From Bacillota bacterium (lineage in GTDB: Bacteria > Bacillota > Clostridia > Lachnospirales > Lachnospiraceae), in contig JAEZUR010000040.1 in the NCBI GenBank assembly GCA_023420935.1, positions 1-6,674 of the forward strand: 6,674 nt of DNA, given 5' to 3'. The position numbers and the translations under genes were made by a program. Under the pieces are notes generated by a model, which saw only the letters and a program-made list of their open reading frames with translations, did not search any database and was not told where the DNA came from. Positions within the stretch are counted from its first letter, which is position 1, and each line of letters begins with the position of its first letter. This document shows, in pieces, positions 5,319 through 6,674 of the stretch.

Positions 5319-5531
5319 ATGTCACTTAGCATGGTTTCTATAGGAGAAACAAGAGTTGTATCTGAATTAAGAGGCAAAGATGATATGAAGAGACATCTAC
5401 AAGACATTGGCCTTGTAAAAGGAGAAAAAGTCCAGGTAGTTGGTGAAAATCAGAGTGGAATTATTCTGCTTGTAAAGGGCGTAAAGATTGCACTGAATCG
5501 AGGATTAGCAACACGTATCATAGTAGAATAG
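5319..5531 (+). CDS. feoA: FeoA family protein (first copy)
   Basis: A 70-aa small cytoplasmic SH3-like protein of the ferrous iron uptake system, thought to associate with FeoB and modulate transport. The core pattern of the family is visible: GETRVVSELRG, then MKRHLQDIGLVKGEKVQVVGENQSG, then LLVKGVKIALNRGLATRIIV, the conserved stretch being the DxGLxxGxxVxV segment and the final strand. I start at 5319 because AGGAGG (5308-5313) precedes it by five bases; the frame is open further upstream to 5268, but that extension overlaps the leader and has no ribosome binding site. It is the first gene of the operon, followed 16 bases later by a second feoA. Confidence 0.92.
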   Translation: MSLSMVSIGETRVVSELRGKDDMKRHLQDIGLVKGEKVQVVGENQSGIILLVKGVKIALNRGLATRIIVE

Positions 5532-5547
5532 CAGGAGGTAAGAAACG

Positions 5548-5766
5548 ATGACGTTAAATGACTTAAAACCTGGAGAAGAAGGAATTGTTGCCTCCATTGG
5601 TGAAAAAGGTCCTATCAGAAGAAGAATTATGGATATGGGTGTAACCCCTGGAGCATCCATTAAGGTAGTTAAGGTGGCACCACTTGGTGATCCGATAGAG
5701 GTAACCATACGTGGTTATGAACTTAGTTTACGTAAAGACGAAGCAAAACAGATACAAATGAAATAA
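5548..5766 (+). CDS. feoA: FeoA family protein (second copy)
   Basis: A 72-aa FeoA domain protein with the standard layout: LNDLKPGEEGIVASI, RRRIMDMGVTPGASIKVV and a C-terminal strand segment GYELSLRKDEAKQIQM. It is clearly diverged from the first copy rather than a recent duplicate, and it keeps the conserved MGVTPG and the PxEV-like IEVTIRGYELSLR end, the form most often found directly before feoB. AGGAGG at 5533-5538 lies nine bases before the ATG. FeoB begins 22 bases after the stop. Tandem feoA genes before feoB are common in Clostridia; whether the two proteins have separate roles is not known from sequence. Confidence 0.93.
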   Translation: MTLNDLKPGEEGIVASIGEKGPIRRRIMDMGVTPGASIKVVKVAPLGDPIEVTIRGYELSLRKDEAKQIQMK

Positions 5767-5788
5767 GAATAAAGAAAAGAGGTAGGTT

Positions 5789-6674
5789 ATGTCGATTCGT
5801 ATTGCACTTGCAGGTAATCCAAACTGTGGGAAAACAACATTATTTAATGAATTAACAGGATCCAAACAACATGTTGGAAACTGGCCAGGAGTTACAGTAG
5901 ATAAAAAAGAAGGGTTATATAAAAAGAATAAAGATATATCAATCCTAGATTTGCCTGGTACTTATTCTTTATCACCCTATTCTGCAGAGGAAATTATAGC
6001 AAGAGATTACATAATTAAAGAAAAACCAGATGCTGTTATTAATATCATAGATGGTACCAGCATTGAGAGAAATCTTTATTTAACATTACAAATAATTGAG
6101 ACTCAGATTCCAACAGTTCTTGCAATAAACATGATGGATGAAGTGGAAGCTAGAGGTGATATGATAGACTGTAAGAGTCTGGAGAAGATCTTTGGGGTTC
6201 CCGTTATTCCAATCACTGCTCGTAGTGGCAAAGGATTAGTAGAGTTAATGGAAGCTGCAACCAAGGTGGCTCATAATCACAGTGCACCAAAGAAACAATC
6301 CGTTTTTGATGATCAATTATTAACTGCAATGGATCGAATCAGTGAATTAGTAACCGGTTCTAATGAAAATGAAAGAGAATGGAAAGCAATTAAGTTGGTA
6401 GAGGGTGATGAAATTATTACCAATGAACTGTCTGAAGAAGAGAAAGTAACCATACTTCCTCTGATTGCAGAAGCAGAAACTCATGCAGACGGAGATGCAG
6501 AAGCCAAAATTGCGGATCTTAGATATCAATACATAGCAAAGATTATAAAGCAGTCTGTAAAGAGAGCTAACAAATCTAATACACAAACAACCTCAGACAA
6601 ATTAGATAAAATCTTAACCAATCGTATTCTTGCATTACCAATCTTTGCTGCTGTCATGTACTTCTTATTAGGTT
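5789..6674 (+). CDS. feoB: Ferrous iron transporter FeoB, 5' part (cut by window end)
   Basis: Inner-membrane Fe2+ transporter with an N-terminal G-protein domain. The reading frame is open from the ATG at 5789 to the window end: 295 codons without a stop. GTPase motifs are in order: G1 GNPNCGKT (residues 9-16), G2 region NWPGVTV (T36), G3 DLPG (54-57), G4 NMMD (114-117) and G5 TARSG (143-147). A helical, acidic GDI-like segment follows (about 170-270), then SDKLDKILTNRILALPIF, which leads into the first membrane helix (from about residue 281). Full FeoB proteins are usually 600-800 residues, so roughly half or more lies beyond this window, including the two Gate domains. GAGGTAGG (5779-5786) gives a weaker ribosome binding site than for the feoA genes. 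It should be transcribed with them under Fur control. Confidence 0.97.
   Translation, partial: MSIRIALAGNPNCGKTTLFNELTGSKQHVGNWPGVTVDKKEGLYKKNKDISILDLPGTYSLSPYSAEEIIARDYIIKEKPDAVINIIDGTSIERNLYLTLQIIETQIPTVLAINMMDEVEARGDMIDCKSLEKIFGVPVIPITARSGKGLVELMEAATKVAHNHSAPKKQSVFDDQLLTAMDRISELVTGSNENEREWKAIKLVEGDEIITNELSEEEKVTILPLIAEAETHADGDAEAKIADLRYQYIAKIIKQSVKRANKSNTQTTSDKLDKILTNRILALPIFAAVMYFLLG

Noticed and set aside
5505..5708. Minus-strand ORF of 67 codons
   Set aside because: It is antisense to the second feoA, which is a clear gene with its own AGGAGG site.
6347..6586. Minus-strand ORF of 79 codons
   Set aside because: It is antisense to feoB, whose GTPase frame is open across the region; its cysteine- and phenylalanine-rich translation looks like a shadow.

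Overview
The window looks like chromosome of a low-GC Gram-positive anaerobe of the Clostridia, probably a Lachnospiraceae-type organism. The grounds are AT-rich codon use, strong AGGAGG ribosome binding sites, a THF riboswitch before folT, a manganese riboswitch before a UPF0016 gene, and a feoA-feoA-feoB operon. This placement is inferred from gene content; no database was searched. Nothing in the window is a recognisable transposon, phage or CRISPR locus.

Layout. (1) Bases 52-1630, plus strand: a two-gene ABC-2 type transporter (ATPase, six-helix permease). Its upstream end is outside the window, and a bidirectional terminator closes it. (2) Bases 1742-2698, minus strand: a UPF0016/TMEM165-family manganese exporter with a near-consensus promoter, a yybP-ykoY (Mn2+) riboswitch and an intrinsic terminator that competes with aptamer helix P1. 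(3) Bases 2717-4164: a small YbjQ/UPF0145 protein (minus) and a LysR-type regulator (plus), divergently transcribed from promoters whose -35 hexamers touch. (4) Bases 4193-5188: a THF riboswitch, a switching hairpin, three tandem copies of a 61-62 nt GC-rich structured repeat, then folT, the folate-specific S component of an ECF transporter. (5) Bases 5202-6674: an iron-regulated feo operon with a consensus promoter, a Fur box on the start site, two feoA genes and the 5' part of feoB, cut by the window edge.

The most unusual part is the 5' leader of folT. Bases 4340-4350 can form 11 continuous base pairs with the folT Shine-Dalgarno region (4554-4564). The same bases can instead pair with 4328-4336 in a local hairpin whose base overlaps the 3' strand of riboswitch helix P1. 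This is a complete anti-SD / anti-anti-SD switch for folate-dependent translation control. It has been stretched across roughly 200 nt by three tandem repeats that I cannot assign to a known family. The repeats sit exactly between anti-SD and SD, and each can fold on its own.

Several transcripts are under metabolite or metal control visible in the sequence: Mn2+ (riboswitch) for export, folate (riboswitch) for uptake, Fe2+ (Fur) for uptake.
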